Source: Bacillota bacterium
GTDB taxonomy: Bacteria > Bacillota > Dehalobacteriia > UBA4068 > UBA4997
Direction of reading: 5' to 3'
DNA length: 52,911 nt
NCBI GenBank assembly: GCA_021769035.1
Contig: JAETTP010000013.1
Coordinates: forward strand, 1 to 52,911
In this document: one piece after another, positions 35,511 to 43,048 of the stretch
Layout: every line of letters begins with the position of its first letter
Numbering within the stretch: the stretch's first letter is position 1
Position numbers and translations under genes: made by a program
Notes under the pieces: generated by a model
Told to the model about the DNA's origin: nothing
What the model saw: the letters and a program-made list of their open reading frames with translations, nothing else
Databases searched by the model: none

Positions 35511-35539
35511 TTGCTTATTGGCGCTCATTATTATATAAT
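35511..35539 (+). promoter_or_regulatory. Promoter of the HD-domain gene
   Basis: TTGCTT (35511-35516), 17-base spacer, TATAAT (35534-35539) on the plus strand, 35 bases before the ATG. Confidence 0.6.
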
Positions 35540-35574
35540 ATGTATAAATTATTTTTACATGGGAGGATTGACAA

Positions 35575-36147
35575 ATGAACAAATTAGCCCGCAGCGACGC
35601 CTGGAACCTGCTGACTGAATACACCCAAACCGAAGCCCTGCAACATCACGCCCTGGCGGTGGAAGCCGTGATGGCCCATTTTGGCCGCTTAAACGGCGAG
35701 GACGAGGAAGTTTGGGGCGTGGCCGGCCTGCTGCACGATCTGGACTACGAAAAATTCCCGGAGCAGCACTGCCAAAAATCAGAGGAGATTATGCGCGAGC
35801 GCGGCCTGGACGAGCTTTATATCCGCGCTATGAACTGCCACGGCTGGGGTATCTGCACCAACGTGGAGCCGCAAAGCAAGCTGGAAAAAACCCTCTACAC
35901 CGTGGATGAGCTCTGCGGCTTGATTAACGCCACCTGCCTAATGCGCCCCTCCAAAAGCGTGCTGGATTTGGAAGTGAAATCCGTCAAAAAGAAGTTTAAG
36001 GACAAAGCCTTTGCCGCCGGCGTCAACCGCGAGGTTATCCGCAAAGGTTGCGAGCTTTTGGGCCTGGAGCTGGACGAGGTAATCCGGGAAACCATCGCCG
36101 GCTTGCAGGAAAGAGCCGAGGCCGTCGGAATGAAAGGCAATCTGTAA
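35575..36147 (+). CDS. HD-domain phosphohydrolase-like protein
   Basis: 190 aa. HD motif LLHDLDYEKFP with an upstream His (LQHHALAVE) and a downstream His (MNCHGWG) completes a metal site of the HDIG type. A lysine-rich segment KSVKKKFKDKAFAAGV follows. Members hydrolyse nucleotides or phosphate esters; the substrate is not known. GGGAGG lies 9 bases before the ATG. It ends at a shared terminator with the DUF6125-like gene. Confidence 0.85.
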   Translation: MNKLARSDAWNLLTEYTQTEALQHHALAVEAVMAHFGRLNGEDEEVWGVAGLLHDLDYEKFPEQHCQKSEEIMRERGLDELYIRAMNCHGWGICTNVEPQSKLEKTLYTVDELCGLINATCLMRPSKSVLDLEVKSVKKKFKDKAFAAGVNREVIRKGCELLGLELDEVIRETIAGLQERAEAVGMKGNL

Positions 36148-36177
36148 AACTTAATTTGTAAAATTTAAGCACAACAT

Positions 36178-36232
36178 AAAACAGCCCGCAGTTATTAACC
36201 CAATCGGTTAAGTATCTGCGAGCTGTTTTTTT
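36178..36232. terminator. Bidirectional terminator
   Basis: AACAGC-GCAG arm (from about 36180) pairs with CTGC-GCTGTT (ending about 36226), with an inner stem TTAACC/GGTTAA, followed by a run of eight T on the plus strand and A-rich sequence upstream that serves the minus strand. It serves the HD gene and the convergent DUF6125-like gene. Confidence 0.85.
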
Positions 36233-36753
36233 TACTCCTCTGGCAAGGTAAATTCCCACTTGCAGCAGCAAGTATTATCCACAGCCTCAGGATAACAGCT
36301 GAGGCAGCGGCAGAGCAAGCGGCTATCGATAGTTTTGGCAAAATCACCGTATTCAATCTCGCCCACCGCCTTGCAGGGGTGATAAGGCAGGCCTTTGCGC
36401 TCCCGCGCCGTCTGCACCCGGCATTTAGTCATGGTGTAAATCAGCTTGTTGCCGGAAAGTTCAATCTGCGCTTCATTCAAATTAGCGTAAAGCCGCAGCT
36501 GCAAAGCCTGCGCCAGCCCTGCCAGGCCGGCTTGCTCCGGCAGTCCCAAAAACTCCTTAATACGTTTAGCCTCAATCACCGTGAAGCTACGCCAAACCGC
36601 CAAATCATGGAACATCGCTTCCTCCATGCCGCTTTTGCGCTCCACCGACTGAAACCAAACGCCGTCCATTGCCAACCAGTTTTTGGAATATATTTCAATT
36701 AGCTGAATAAGCTCATCTTTGCTGAATTTGTTCAAAAAATCGTAATTTTGCAT
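36232..36753 (-). CDS. DUF6125-like cytosolic protein
   Basis: 173 aa. NWLAMDGVWFQSVERKSGM, FTVIEAKRIKEFLGL and KGLPYHPCKAVGEIEYGDFAKTID resemble a widespread clostridial family of unknown function. The C-terminal third is cysteine-rich (C110, CKAVG, LLCRCLSCYP, NTCCCKWEF), suggesting a metal site. No membrane segment or signal. Function unknown. Confidence 0.75.
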   Translation of the reverse strand: MQNYDFLNKFSKDELIQLIEIYSKNWLAMDGVWFQSVERKSGMEEAMFHDLAVWRSFTVIEAKRIKEFLGLPEQAGLAGLAQALQLRLYANLNEAQIELSGNKLIYTMTKCRVQTARERKGLPYHPCKAVGEIEYGDFAKTIDSRLLCRCLSCYPEAVDNTCCCKWEFTLPEE

Positions 36754-36789
36754 TTCAAACCGCCCCCAAACCGCTTAATTAAGTTTAGC

Positions 36790-39135
36790 TTAGTGCTCTT
36801 TCCATTCTTTTTCCGGCAAAGCCACCAACAGCACCGGCGAATCCGAGCCGTCCGGGGTGATATAGGTGACTGTGGCGGTTTGGCCGGCCTCAATAACGCC
36901 GATAATCACGCCCTCATGATTGGTCTGGATTTGGTCGGTGGCGCTGAGCAGGCAAAGCTGGCCGTTGAAAAGCAGCGCGCCGCGATAGATGGAGCCGCGC
37001 GGGTTTATCAGCAGGCCGGTGCGCTCAGTAGCCGTTAAATGCAGCGTCTGCACCATGCCATAGTTGCCCTTGTTCTCGGTGGTGCCGCCGGTCATCGCGT
37101 CCACGCCTTTCAGCAGATAGCTAGAAATCCAGCCGCCGAAAGAATCGGGATAGCCCAGCATAATCTTCTGGCCCTCCGCGCCCAGGGTAATATTGATGTC
37201 ATAGGCCGCCTTTTGGTAGCTACCGCGGGTTTGCGGGCCCACCGAGTTTGTCGGCTGCAAGTAGGTGTAATTGCGGAAGTCGCTGTCCGGATACATCGCC
37301 GCCACGGCCAGGGTCAGCTGACCTTCCGTGTAAATATCCACCAGACCGGATTGCAGATAAGCCGGCTTAACCGCCGTTTTCTGGTCGGCATTCAGCAGAT
37401 ATTTTTCGCCGGGCTGCAAGGTAACCGTGCGGTTCAAAGCCTGCGCGCCCAAATAACTTTGGTTCTCAATATAGCCCACCTGCATAGGATCCTGCGAGGG
37501 GCCGGCGAAGCCCATTTTACCAATCGTAAAGGTAATTGGCGCTTCTGTTTCATTGTGGGCGATCATATAAAATTTCAGCTCGCCGGCCGTGTTGTTCAAG
37601 TGATGATAATGCACGGCAATGTTGCCGGTGGCGGTGTCCTTGTAGAGCAGGCCGGGGCCGGCAACCTTTTCCGGGCTGTTGCTGTCCAGCAGGTTCACGT
37701 CCAGCTGGCGCAGACCGGTGGTTTGGGCCGGCGCCAAATTGTTGAAATTATATTTGGCCAGATTCAGGAAAATTTCGCCGGGGTTCAGGTTCTGGAAGCG
37801 AAACTCCGCCTCCGTAGCCATCACCTTGTCCTTAACCTCAAAGGTCAGCTCCGCCGTTTCGCTCCACTGGCCAAAAGCGTCCTGCAAGCGCAGGCTCACC
37901 GTATGCTCGCCCGGCCGGAAAAAGGCCGCCGGCTTGCCCAGCTTGGTAATTTTCTTGCCCTGGTCGTCCTCCCAGGAATAGGTGAAGTAAACCGAGGAAA
38001 GTTCCTCCCACTCTTCATTGTCGTAAAGATAGGAAATATCCAGCCTTTGGCCAATCGCCACGTCCATATTCAGAGCGGCAAGCTTGGTCACCTCCGGCGG
38101 GCGGTTCACCTCCAAATAGTAATCAATAATCACCGGTTCGCTCCACAGGCCTAGGGAGTTTTTCACCTTGTAGCTGATAGTGTAATCGCCGCCCTGCTTT
38201 TGATAGAACAGCCAATAGAGGCTCTCGCCGCTTTTGGTCTGGCCGGTGGCAACGTCCGTCACCTCCCACAGGCGTTCCACAATCGGCAGATTTTGCGGAT
38301 CAAAGCTGGAATCCACATATTGAACGGTTTGGCCGGCAGTGGCCGGCTGATAAGTAATATCCGCCACCGGCGGCAGCGGCTCCAACTCAACCGGCAAAGT
38401 AATCAAAATACTATGCTCCTCCGGAATATACTGCACCTGGCAATCCATCAGTTCCGTAATCAGACGCAACGGAACATAGGTGCGGCCCTCCACCACCGTG
38501 GGCGGCTGCGCCATCGTGTAAGGCTGTTCCCCGGCCTGCACCGTGCCGGCGGCCAAATCAACCAGCAAGCTCAGCTGGCCGCGCTCCACCCGCACCAAAT
38601 TAGTTTCCGCATCCCAAACCACCTGCGCATCCAGAATATCCTGGGCGATAAAGCGCAACGGCAACATCGTGGTGCCGTCCAGACTAAACGGGGCCGCTTC
38701 AATCTGCTGGCTTTGGCCCCGCACCAGAGCCCACTTGCTGTCAAGCGTCAGTTTAACCTGATTCAGCGCCGGGTCAATGCCGCTGCCGGCCGGCTGCTGC
38801 TCGCCGGGCTCCATCGGGTGAGTTGTTTCGGTCGGGTCGGTCGCTTCAGTTGGGTCGGTTGGTTCAGTTGCCTCGGTTGGTTCGGTTGGTTCGGTCGCTT
38901 CAGTTGGCTCAGTCGGGTCTGTTTGCGCCGGCGTTTCCGTTGCCGCCGCCGTGTCTTTCAGCTGGCCCGGATTGTCGGAATCATCATCGGGCTGCGGCTG
39001 CGCGGTGGTCTGCACCGGCTGGCCGGCCTCCGCCTGGGTTGCCTCGTCCGCCCAGGCCGCGCCCGGCAGCAAACACCAGGCCAGAACCAGGCAAAGCAAA
39101 AGTATCTTCTTCAAAAGCTTCTTAAAACTCTCCAT
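36790..39135 (-). CDS. Large secreted protein with copper amine oxidase-like N-terminal (stalk) domain
   Basis: 781 aa. Signal peptide 1-29 (KKLLKKILLLCLVLAWCLLP, cleavage after AWA). Residues about 68-108 are a Thr-Glu-Pro/Asp-Pro-Thr low-complexity linker. A stalk domain (about 126-246) has the paired MLPLRFIAQDI and YVPLRLITELM motifs typical of clostridial surface proteins. Two Ig/PKD-like segments follow (about 255-345, 350-440), then a C-terminal beta-rich domain of about 330 residues that I do not recognise. It is probably anchored at or released from the cell surface. AGGAG precedes the ATG. Substrate or partner unknown. Confidence 0.85.
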   Translation of the reverse strand: MESFKKLLKKILLLCLVLAWCLLPGAAWADEATQAEAGQPVQTTAQPQPDDDSDNPGQLKDTAAATETPAQTDPTEPTEATEPTEPTEATEPTDPTEATDPTETTHPMEPGEQQPAGSGIDPALNQVKLTLDSKWALVRGQSQQIEAAPFSLDGTTMLPLRFIAQDILDAQVVWDAETNLVRVERGQLSLLVDLAAGTVQAGEQPYTMAQPPTVVEGRTYVPLRLITELMDCQVQYIPEEHSILITLPVELEPLPPVADITYQPATAGQTVQYVDSSFDPQNLPIVERLWEVTDVATGQTKSGESLYWLFYQKQGGDYTISYKVKNSLGLWSEPVIIDYYLEVNRPPEVTKLAALNMDVAIGQRLDISYLYDNEEWEELSSVYFTYSWEDDQGKKITKLGKPAAFFRPGEHTVSLRLQDAFGQWSETAELTFEVKDKVMATEAEFRFQNLNPGEIFLNLAKYNFNNLAPAQTTGLRQLDVNLLDSNSPEKVAGPGLLYKDTATGNIAVHYHHLNNTAGELKFYMIAHNETEAPITFTIGKMGFAGPSQDPMQVGYIENQSYLGAQALNRTVTLQPGEKYLLNADQKTAVKPAYLQSGLVDIYTEGQLTLAVAAMYPDSDFRNYTYLQPTNSVGPQTRGSYQKAAYDINITLGAEGQKIMLGYPDSFGGWISSYLLKGVDAMTGGTTENKGNYGMVQTLHLTATERTGLLINPRGSIYRGALLFNGQLCLLSATDQIQTNHEGVIIGVIEAGQTATVTYITPDGSDSPVLLVALPEKEWKEH
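38821..38919 (-). repeat. Coding tandem repeat for Thr-Glu-Pro/Ala units
   Basis: Degenerate 9-base and 27-base periodic repeat coding for (D/E)PT and EAT units (residues 73-105 of the secreted stalk-domain protein). Such arrays vary in copy number by slippage. Confidence 0.8.
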
Positions 39136-39190
39136 TTTAATCTTTTCTCCTTTGACTTTAACACTATCTTATATAATTATCTGACCTTAA

Positions 39191-40531
39191 TCACAGCTTT
39201 TTAAGAAAACCGCGTATTTTGGCCAGGTTTCTGTTAAGAATCAGTTGCATTTTGGCATTTTTACCAAATCGCTGCGGGCTTTGAGCCCGTTTTACATAAG
39301 TGAGGAAGTTGCCCGGCTTATTATCCGCGCCCCGCACCGAATAAATGTTGTATAAGTTTTTTTTGCTGATGCGCCGGCCAAATCTGGTATAACCGTTGCT
39401 TTGAGCAATGGTTTTGGCCTTGCGGCGCATTCTCTGATAATACTTGGAAATGGTTTTGTCCCGTATGCTTACGTTTGCGCCGTCAAAGGTGAAGCCCAAA
39501 AAGTTCAAATAACGGTTAGAGCAATCAGCCTGCCGGTGCATAACCAGACCGCAGTTTTCTATCTTATTATCACAAAAATGGTAATATTGAGTTTTGTTTG
39601 GCTGCAATTCCAGGCCTGGGCTTTCCGGGCTGTTAAACAAAGCGCTGATTTCGCTCAAAATTTGCACGGCCGCTGCCTCTGCCACCTTTGGCAAGATAAC
39701 AATAAAATCATCGCTATACCGCATATACATACCTTTATAAGCGGCAACCAAATCCAAAATTTTTCTATCTTTTTCCAGCATATAGATATTAGCCAGAACA
39801 CCGCTCATCGGCGAGCCCTGCGGAATCCCACAGTTTTGGTTTTTATAAATACGAAAAGCGTTTTGCTTTAATTGCAGCGGGGTTAAAACCCGCTCCTTTT
39901 TATTTAATGCCCGCCGGCCTTTAAGGTTATTCTCCAAACCATTAATTGCCAGCAAATCAGTTAATTCAAAATAAGAAAATTTGGTGATATTTTTGAACAC
40001 CGCATAATGCTCCGGCGGGAGTTTATCTGCGTTTAACAAAGCGCACCATTGCTTTTTCAGATATTGGTGGTCCAGATTGTCAAAAAACTTGGTAAAATCC
40101 CCAATCATAACATAGCAATCCTGGCTGCCGCGAATAAACTGAATGGCCCGGTGCGCAAAATCAATATTGTTCTGCTTGTTTAAATTGGTGCGATAAGCAA
40201 CGGCGGCCCCTCCAATGCCCAACCGGGCACATTCAGCATTGTAATGCTCATTGAGGATAAAATTATAAAGCTGAAAAATGCAGCGGTCAATATGCGCGGC
40301 ATAGCAAATATCCCGCTGCTTGGGCTTTATAGCCTGCAGCTTGGCGGAATATTTGCTCATATCCATAACATAATGAATAAAAGGATAAAAACCATGCCGG
40401 CAGATATTTTGCGGATTGGAAATATAGCTCCAACATTTGGCAATATCTGTGCGATAATCAAAATGAGCGTAACAGCGCTTACTCTTTTCAATGGTTTTAG
40501 GGTTGGTTCTCCAGGCTTCAACGTCCAGAAT
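39191..40531 (-). CDS. Lone reverse transcriptase of the UG/DRT type (possibly DRT2)
   Basis: 446 aa if initiated at 40531. RT motifs in order: MIGDFTKFFDNLDH (motif A, first catalytic Asp), CGIPQGSPMSGVLANIYM (motif B), MRYSDDF (motif C, bases 39707-39718), NFLGFTFDG (motif E region). The N-terminal GFYPFIHY and KQRDICYAAHIDRCIFQLYN precede the fingers. There is no maturase X domain, HNH nuclease, or DGR-type motif, so it is not a group II intron or DGR; it is larger than typical retron RTs. Only noncanonical starts fit: GGAGG at 40538-40542 lies 6 and 9 bases before ATT (40531) and CTG (40528). The maximal frame begins at TTG 40597 without a ribosome site; the first ATG is about 55 codons further in. 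Codon use is AT-richer than neighbours. Upstream is a structured leader with a perfect promoter. Confidence 0.88.
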   Translation of the reverse strand: MLDVEAWRTNPKTIEKSKRCYAHFDYRTDIAKCWSYISNPQNICRHGFYPFIHYVMDMSKYSAKLQAIKPKQRDICYAAHIDRCIFQLYNFILNEHYNAECARLGIGGAAVAYRTNLNKQNNIDFAHRAIQFIRGSQDCYVMIGDFTKFFDNLDHQYLKKQWCALLNADKLPPEHYAVFKNITKFSYFELTDLLAINGLENNLKGRRALNKKERVLTPLQLKQNAFRIYKNQNCGIPQGSPMSGVLANIYMLEKDRKILDLVAAYKGMYMRYSDDFIVILPKVAEAAAVQILSEISALFNSPESPGLELQPNKTQYYHFCDNKIENCGLVMHRQADCSNRYLNFLGFTFDGANVSIRDKTISKYYQRMRRKAKTIAQSNGYTRFGRRISKKNLYNIYSVRGADNKPGNFLTYVKRAQSPQRFGKNAKMQLILNRNLAKIRGFLKKL

Positions 40532-40552
40532 TTTCCACCTCCAACATGCCGA

Positions 40553-40855
40553 TACCCGTTGACACGGAGGATAGCATTCCTTAGCCAACGGGTACAAATT
40601 AAACGTGGTATTTAAATTTCATTACGGATTTAGATTACCAGCTATCCTAAATTCAATAAGATAATTGTTTAACAATGAAGCAAACAATTATGCTAGGCAA
40701 AGCATGTCAACAAATTGAACAAGATAAACAATGCAAATTAATTGAGCCAGATAAGCAAAGCAAAGTTTTGTTCTGTTCAACTGAAGCGACCGGATAATCC
40801 GACCAACCAGGGTTGACAGCAATAAGCTTCCCTTATATCAATTATATAAGGTATC
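40553..40855 (-). ncRNA. Structured non-coding leader of the reverse transcriptase (candidate template RNA)
   Basis: About 300 bases from the predicted start (about 40852-40855) to the RT ribosome site. Stems seen on the transcript: 40844-40851/40831-40838 (CCTTATAT/ATATAAGG), 40774-40780/40715-40721 (TTGAACA/TGTTCAA), 40682-40691/40661-40670 (perfect 10 bases, ATAATTGTTT/AAACAATTAT) and 40586-40594/40553-40561 (TACCCGTTG/CAACGGGTA). No conventional gene fits here. Associated ncRNAs upstream of the RT are known for DRT2 and DRT9 defence systems. Confidence 0.6.
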
Positions 40856-40858
40856 TTT

Positions 40859-40887
40859 ATTATAGCACAAACACAGGAGCATGTCAA
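40859..40887 (-). promoter_or_regulatory. Perfect consensus promoter of the RT/ncRNA unit
   Basis: TTGACA (40882-40887), 17-base spacer, TATAAT (40859-40864) with an extended -10 (TG one base upstream) on the minus strand. Expected to be strong and constitutive. Confidence 0.9.
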
Positions 40888-40917
40888 CCCATAGGCCATA
40901 AAAAAGCCCTTAGTAAA

Positions 40918-40947
40918 GGTATATTCTGGACTGGCAATCATATACAT
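40918..40947 (+). promoter_or_regulatory. Sigma-E-like promoter of spoIID
   Basis: GGTATATT (40918-40925), 13-base spacer, CATATACAT (40939-40947). This resembles the mother-cell sigma-E consensus (ATATT near -35, CATA at -10). spoIID is a sigma-E gene in Bacillus. The same architecture precedes bofA at 47916-47943. Confidence 0.6.
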
Positions 40948-40980
40948 TTAAGGAATTTTTTTTGCAGGGAGGTTTGGTCT

Positions 40981-41991
40981 ATGAGGGAAAAAGTGGGCTG
41001 GCTGCGGCCGCTGCTAGGCCTGCTAGCGGCGGCGTTGCTGCTAGCGCTTATTTTCGGCAGGCCGCAAATTTGGCAATATCTGGAAAATTGGCTGGGCCAA
41101 GGAGAGCCCTCGGAGGAGCCGGACGCACCCCGCTATTATCTGACATTGCAGCACGTTGCCAAAAGCGAAGAGCAAGCAAACGAAACCAACCTGACAAGCG
41201 AGCCCGGCCAGCCAAACGAGCCGGACGGGCAAATTGAGCTGGAGGAGGCCGTGGTGGGTTTTGTGGCGGCGGAAATGCCGGCCGGCTACGCCGAGGAGGC
41301 CCTGGCAGCGCAGGCCGTGGCCGCCCGCAGCTACGCCTGGCACAAACAGCTGACGGAGGGCCAGGTTTGCGATAACAGCGCCCATTGCCTGGCCTATCTG
41401 GACGAGGCCGGTCGCCGGGAACGCTGGGGCAAGCATTTTGCGGAATATGAGGCTAAAATCCGCCAAGCCGTCAGCCAAACCGCCGGTTTGGTGCTAACGA
41501 AAGACGGCGAGGTACTGCCGGCCTACTTTCACGCGGCCTGCGGCGGCATGACGGAAAGTCCGGCCAACGGCTTTGGCGGCGCCAACCTGTGGCCGGCCGC
41601 CGCCTGCTATTGGGAAGCCGACAGCAGCCCAAGCAGCTGCTTTTGGCCCAAAGCGGAGCTGGCCGAGCGTTTGCAGCTGAGCCAAACGGAGCTGCCGCTG
41701 CTCTACATTTCCGCCAGCACGCCCAGCGGTCGGGTTAAGGAGCTACGCTGCGGCACCAACCGCTGGAGCGGCGCGGAGTTCCGCCAGCTGTTGGGCCTGC
41801 CCTCCAGCCGTTTCAGCTGGCTGGCTGGACAGGAGGGCTTTTGGTTCACCTGCCAGGGCTTCGGCCACGGCGTTGGTCTCTGCCAGCAGGGCTGCGGCGG
41901 CCTGGCCGCCCAGGGCGCGGATTGGCGGCAAATCCTCAGCGTCTATTATCCTGGCTGCCAGATCGAAAATTTAGCTGAAGTCAACAATTAA
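40981..41991 (+). CDS. spoIID: Stage II sporulation protein D (lytic transglycosylase)
   Basis: 336 aa from the ATG at 40981 (GGGAGG 8 bases upstream); the longer frame from 40813 covers the promoter and is rejected. One N-terminal membrane anchor (about 9-28), a Pro/Glu linker, then the SpoIID/LytB domain: VVGFVAAEMPAGYAEEALAAQAVAARSYAW with the catalytic Glu in AAEMP (spread over about 90-120), AYFHAACGGMTE, and GFGHGVGLCQQG near the end. It trims peptidoglycan during engulfment with SpoIIP/SpoIIM. The next gene encodes its usual neighbour, a SpoIIQ-like protein. Confidence 0.93.
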   Translation: MREKVGWLRPLLGLLAAALLLALIFGRPQIWQYLENWLGQGEPSEEPDAPRYYLTLQHVAKSEEQANETNLTSEPGQPNEPDGQIELEEAVVGFVAAEMPAGYAEEALAAQAVAARSYAWHKQLTEGQVCDNSAHCLAYLDEAGRRERWGKHFAEYEAKIRQAVSQTAGLVLTKDGEVLPAYFHAACGGMTESPANGFGGANLWPAAACYWEADSSPSSCFWPKAELAERLQLSQTELPLLYISASTPSGRVKELRCGTNRWSGAEFRQLLGLPSSRFSWLAGQEGFWFTCQGFGHGVGLCQQGCGGLAAQGADWRQILSVYYPGCQIENLAEVNN

Positions 41992-42014
41992 AGACCCGTT
42001 AAACAGGTATAAAA

Positions 42015-42071
42015 AACCACTCCGCCGGCCAAAATCAATTTAACGAAACAATTTTGGCTAAAGGAGTGGTT
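42015..42071 (+). other. Hairpin that sequesters the ribosome-binding site of the SpoIIQ-like gene
   Basis: Outer stem AACCACTCC (42015-42023) pairs perfectly with GGAGTGGTT (42063-42071); inner stem GCCAAAAT (42028-42035) pairs with ATTTTGGC (42051-42058). The right outer arm contains most of the Shine-Dalgarno AAGGAG (42061-42066) of the gene starting at 42074. There is no T-tract, so it does not look like a terminator. Confidence 0.75.
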
Positions 42072-42073
42072 AA

Positions 42074-42982
42074 ATGCTAAATTTTAAACCGGACAAGCTG
42101 GGAACCCGCCTGCTAATGCTGCGCTGGGCCGTGCTGGGCGCGCTGGTGCTGGCCGTGGGCGCGGTGGCCGTTTGGGGAAACGCCCGGCCGCAAATGGAAG
42201 CCAGGCAGGCCTCCGGCAATTTATCAAACCAGCTACAGGCGCACATAGGAGCCGACGCCCAGCCGCAGCTGGTGATTGCGGACAACAATCTTGAGGATAT
42301 ACCGGCAAATATTGCGCAAAATACGCCGTTGCCGGCGGCAAACAACACCGACCAGCCGGTGGCAAAAGAACCGCCGGAAACAGCCGAGCCGGAAATGCAG
42401 GCGGTGAGCGGCGGCAGCATAAGCAACGCGGCCCTGCTTGAGCCGAAAGCGGAGCCCAATGAGGACGACGACACCACCGCCAACGCCAATATCGACGCGG
42501 AGCCGATTGACGAGGTGGTGGATTTGGCGCCGGAGCCCTGGGTCGGCGATGCGTCACTGGCTGCGGAGGCCAGCCTGCAACAGCTGCAAGCGCCGCTGAG
42601 CGGCAGCAGCGGAATCAGCCGCAACTTCGGCTACGGCTACGACGCTGCCTTTGACGATTGGCGCTTCCACAGCGGCGTGGATTTGGCCGGCAGCCTGGGC
42701 GCAGCCGTTTTGGCCCCTCTGCCAGGGGAAATTAAGGAAATCCGTCAGGATAGCTTCACCGGCAGCAGCCTGGTTTTGCAGCACGAGGGCGGCCTGCTCA
42801 GCGCCTACTACGGCTTGCAGCTGCAACCGGGCCTCAGCCAAGGCCAGCAGATTATCGCCGGAGAAAAGCTGGGCGAGCTTTGCGCGCCGCCGCCCTTTGA
42901 GGAGGCCGCCGGCCCCCACCTTCATTGGGAGCTTTCCCTGGGCGACGAGCATATTGACCCGACCGCCTATCTTAAAAATTAG
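42074..42982 (+). CDS. SpoIIQ-like membrane-anchored M23 peptidase
   Basis: 302 aa. One membrane anchor (about 16-35), an acidic Ala/Pro-rich linker (about 40-175) and a C-terminal M23/LytM domain. Zinc ligands are complete: FHSGVDL (HxxxD) and GPHLHWEL (HxH). SpoIIQ of Bacillus lost the catalytic histidine, whereas clostridial versions keep it, as here. Together with SpoIIIAH it forms the forespore-mother cell channel. Its place directly after spoIID supports this role over a vegetative endopeptidase. The ribosome site is inside a hairpin. Confidence 0.85.
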   Translation: MLNFKPDKLGTRLLMLRWAVLGALVLAVGAVAVWGNARPQMEARQASGNLSNQLQAHIGADAQPQLVIADNNLEDIPANIAQNTPLPAANNTDQPVAKEPPETAEPEMQAVSGGSISNAALLEPKAEPNEDDDTTANANIDAEPIDEVVDLAPEPWVGDASLAAEASLQQLQAPLSGSSGISRNFGYGYDAAFDDWRFHSGVDLAGSLGAAVLAPLPGEIKEIRQDSFTGSSLVLQHEGGLLSAYYGLQLQPGLSQGQQIIAGEKLGELCAPPPFEEAAGPHLHWELSLGDEHIDPTAYLKN

Positions 42983-43000
42983 TCGGCTTAATTAACTATT

Positions 43001-43048
43001 GCTTAAACAGGCAAGCCGTCGATTTATCGACGGCTTGCCTGTTTAAGC
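43001..43048. repeat. 22-base perfect inverted repeat at a convergent gene junction
   Basis: Left arm 43001-43022 and right arm 43027-43048 are perfectly complementary with a four-base loop. The stop codon of the minus-strand FAD enzyme (43024-43026) is in the loop and its last seven codons form one arm. No T-tract follows on either strand. It probably acts as a bidirectional terminator or 3'-end protector for the SpoIIQ-like and FAD-enzyme transcripts. Confidence 0.9.

Noticed and set aside
39191-40597. Group II intron, retron or diversity-generating retroelement
   Set aside because: No maturase X or HNH domain, no intron domain V-like structure seen after the gene, no template/variable repeat pair, and the protein is longer than typical retron RTs.
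40705-40846. TTGACA at 40705-40710 and TATAAT at 40841-40846 forming a promoter across the junction of a concatenated cDNA, as in Neo
   Set aside because: A repeat long enough to contain that TATAAT also contains stops in all three frames, which conflicts with an endless reading frame; the boundaries would have to be assumed.
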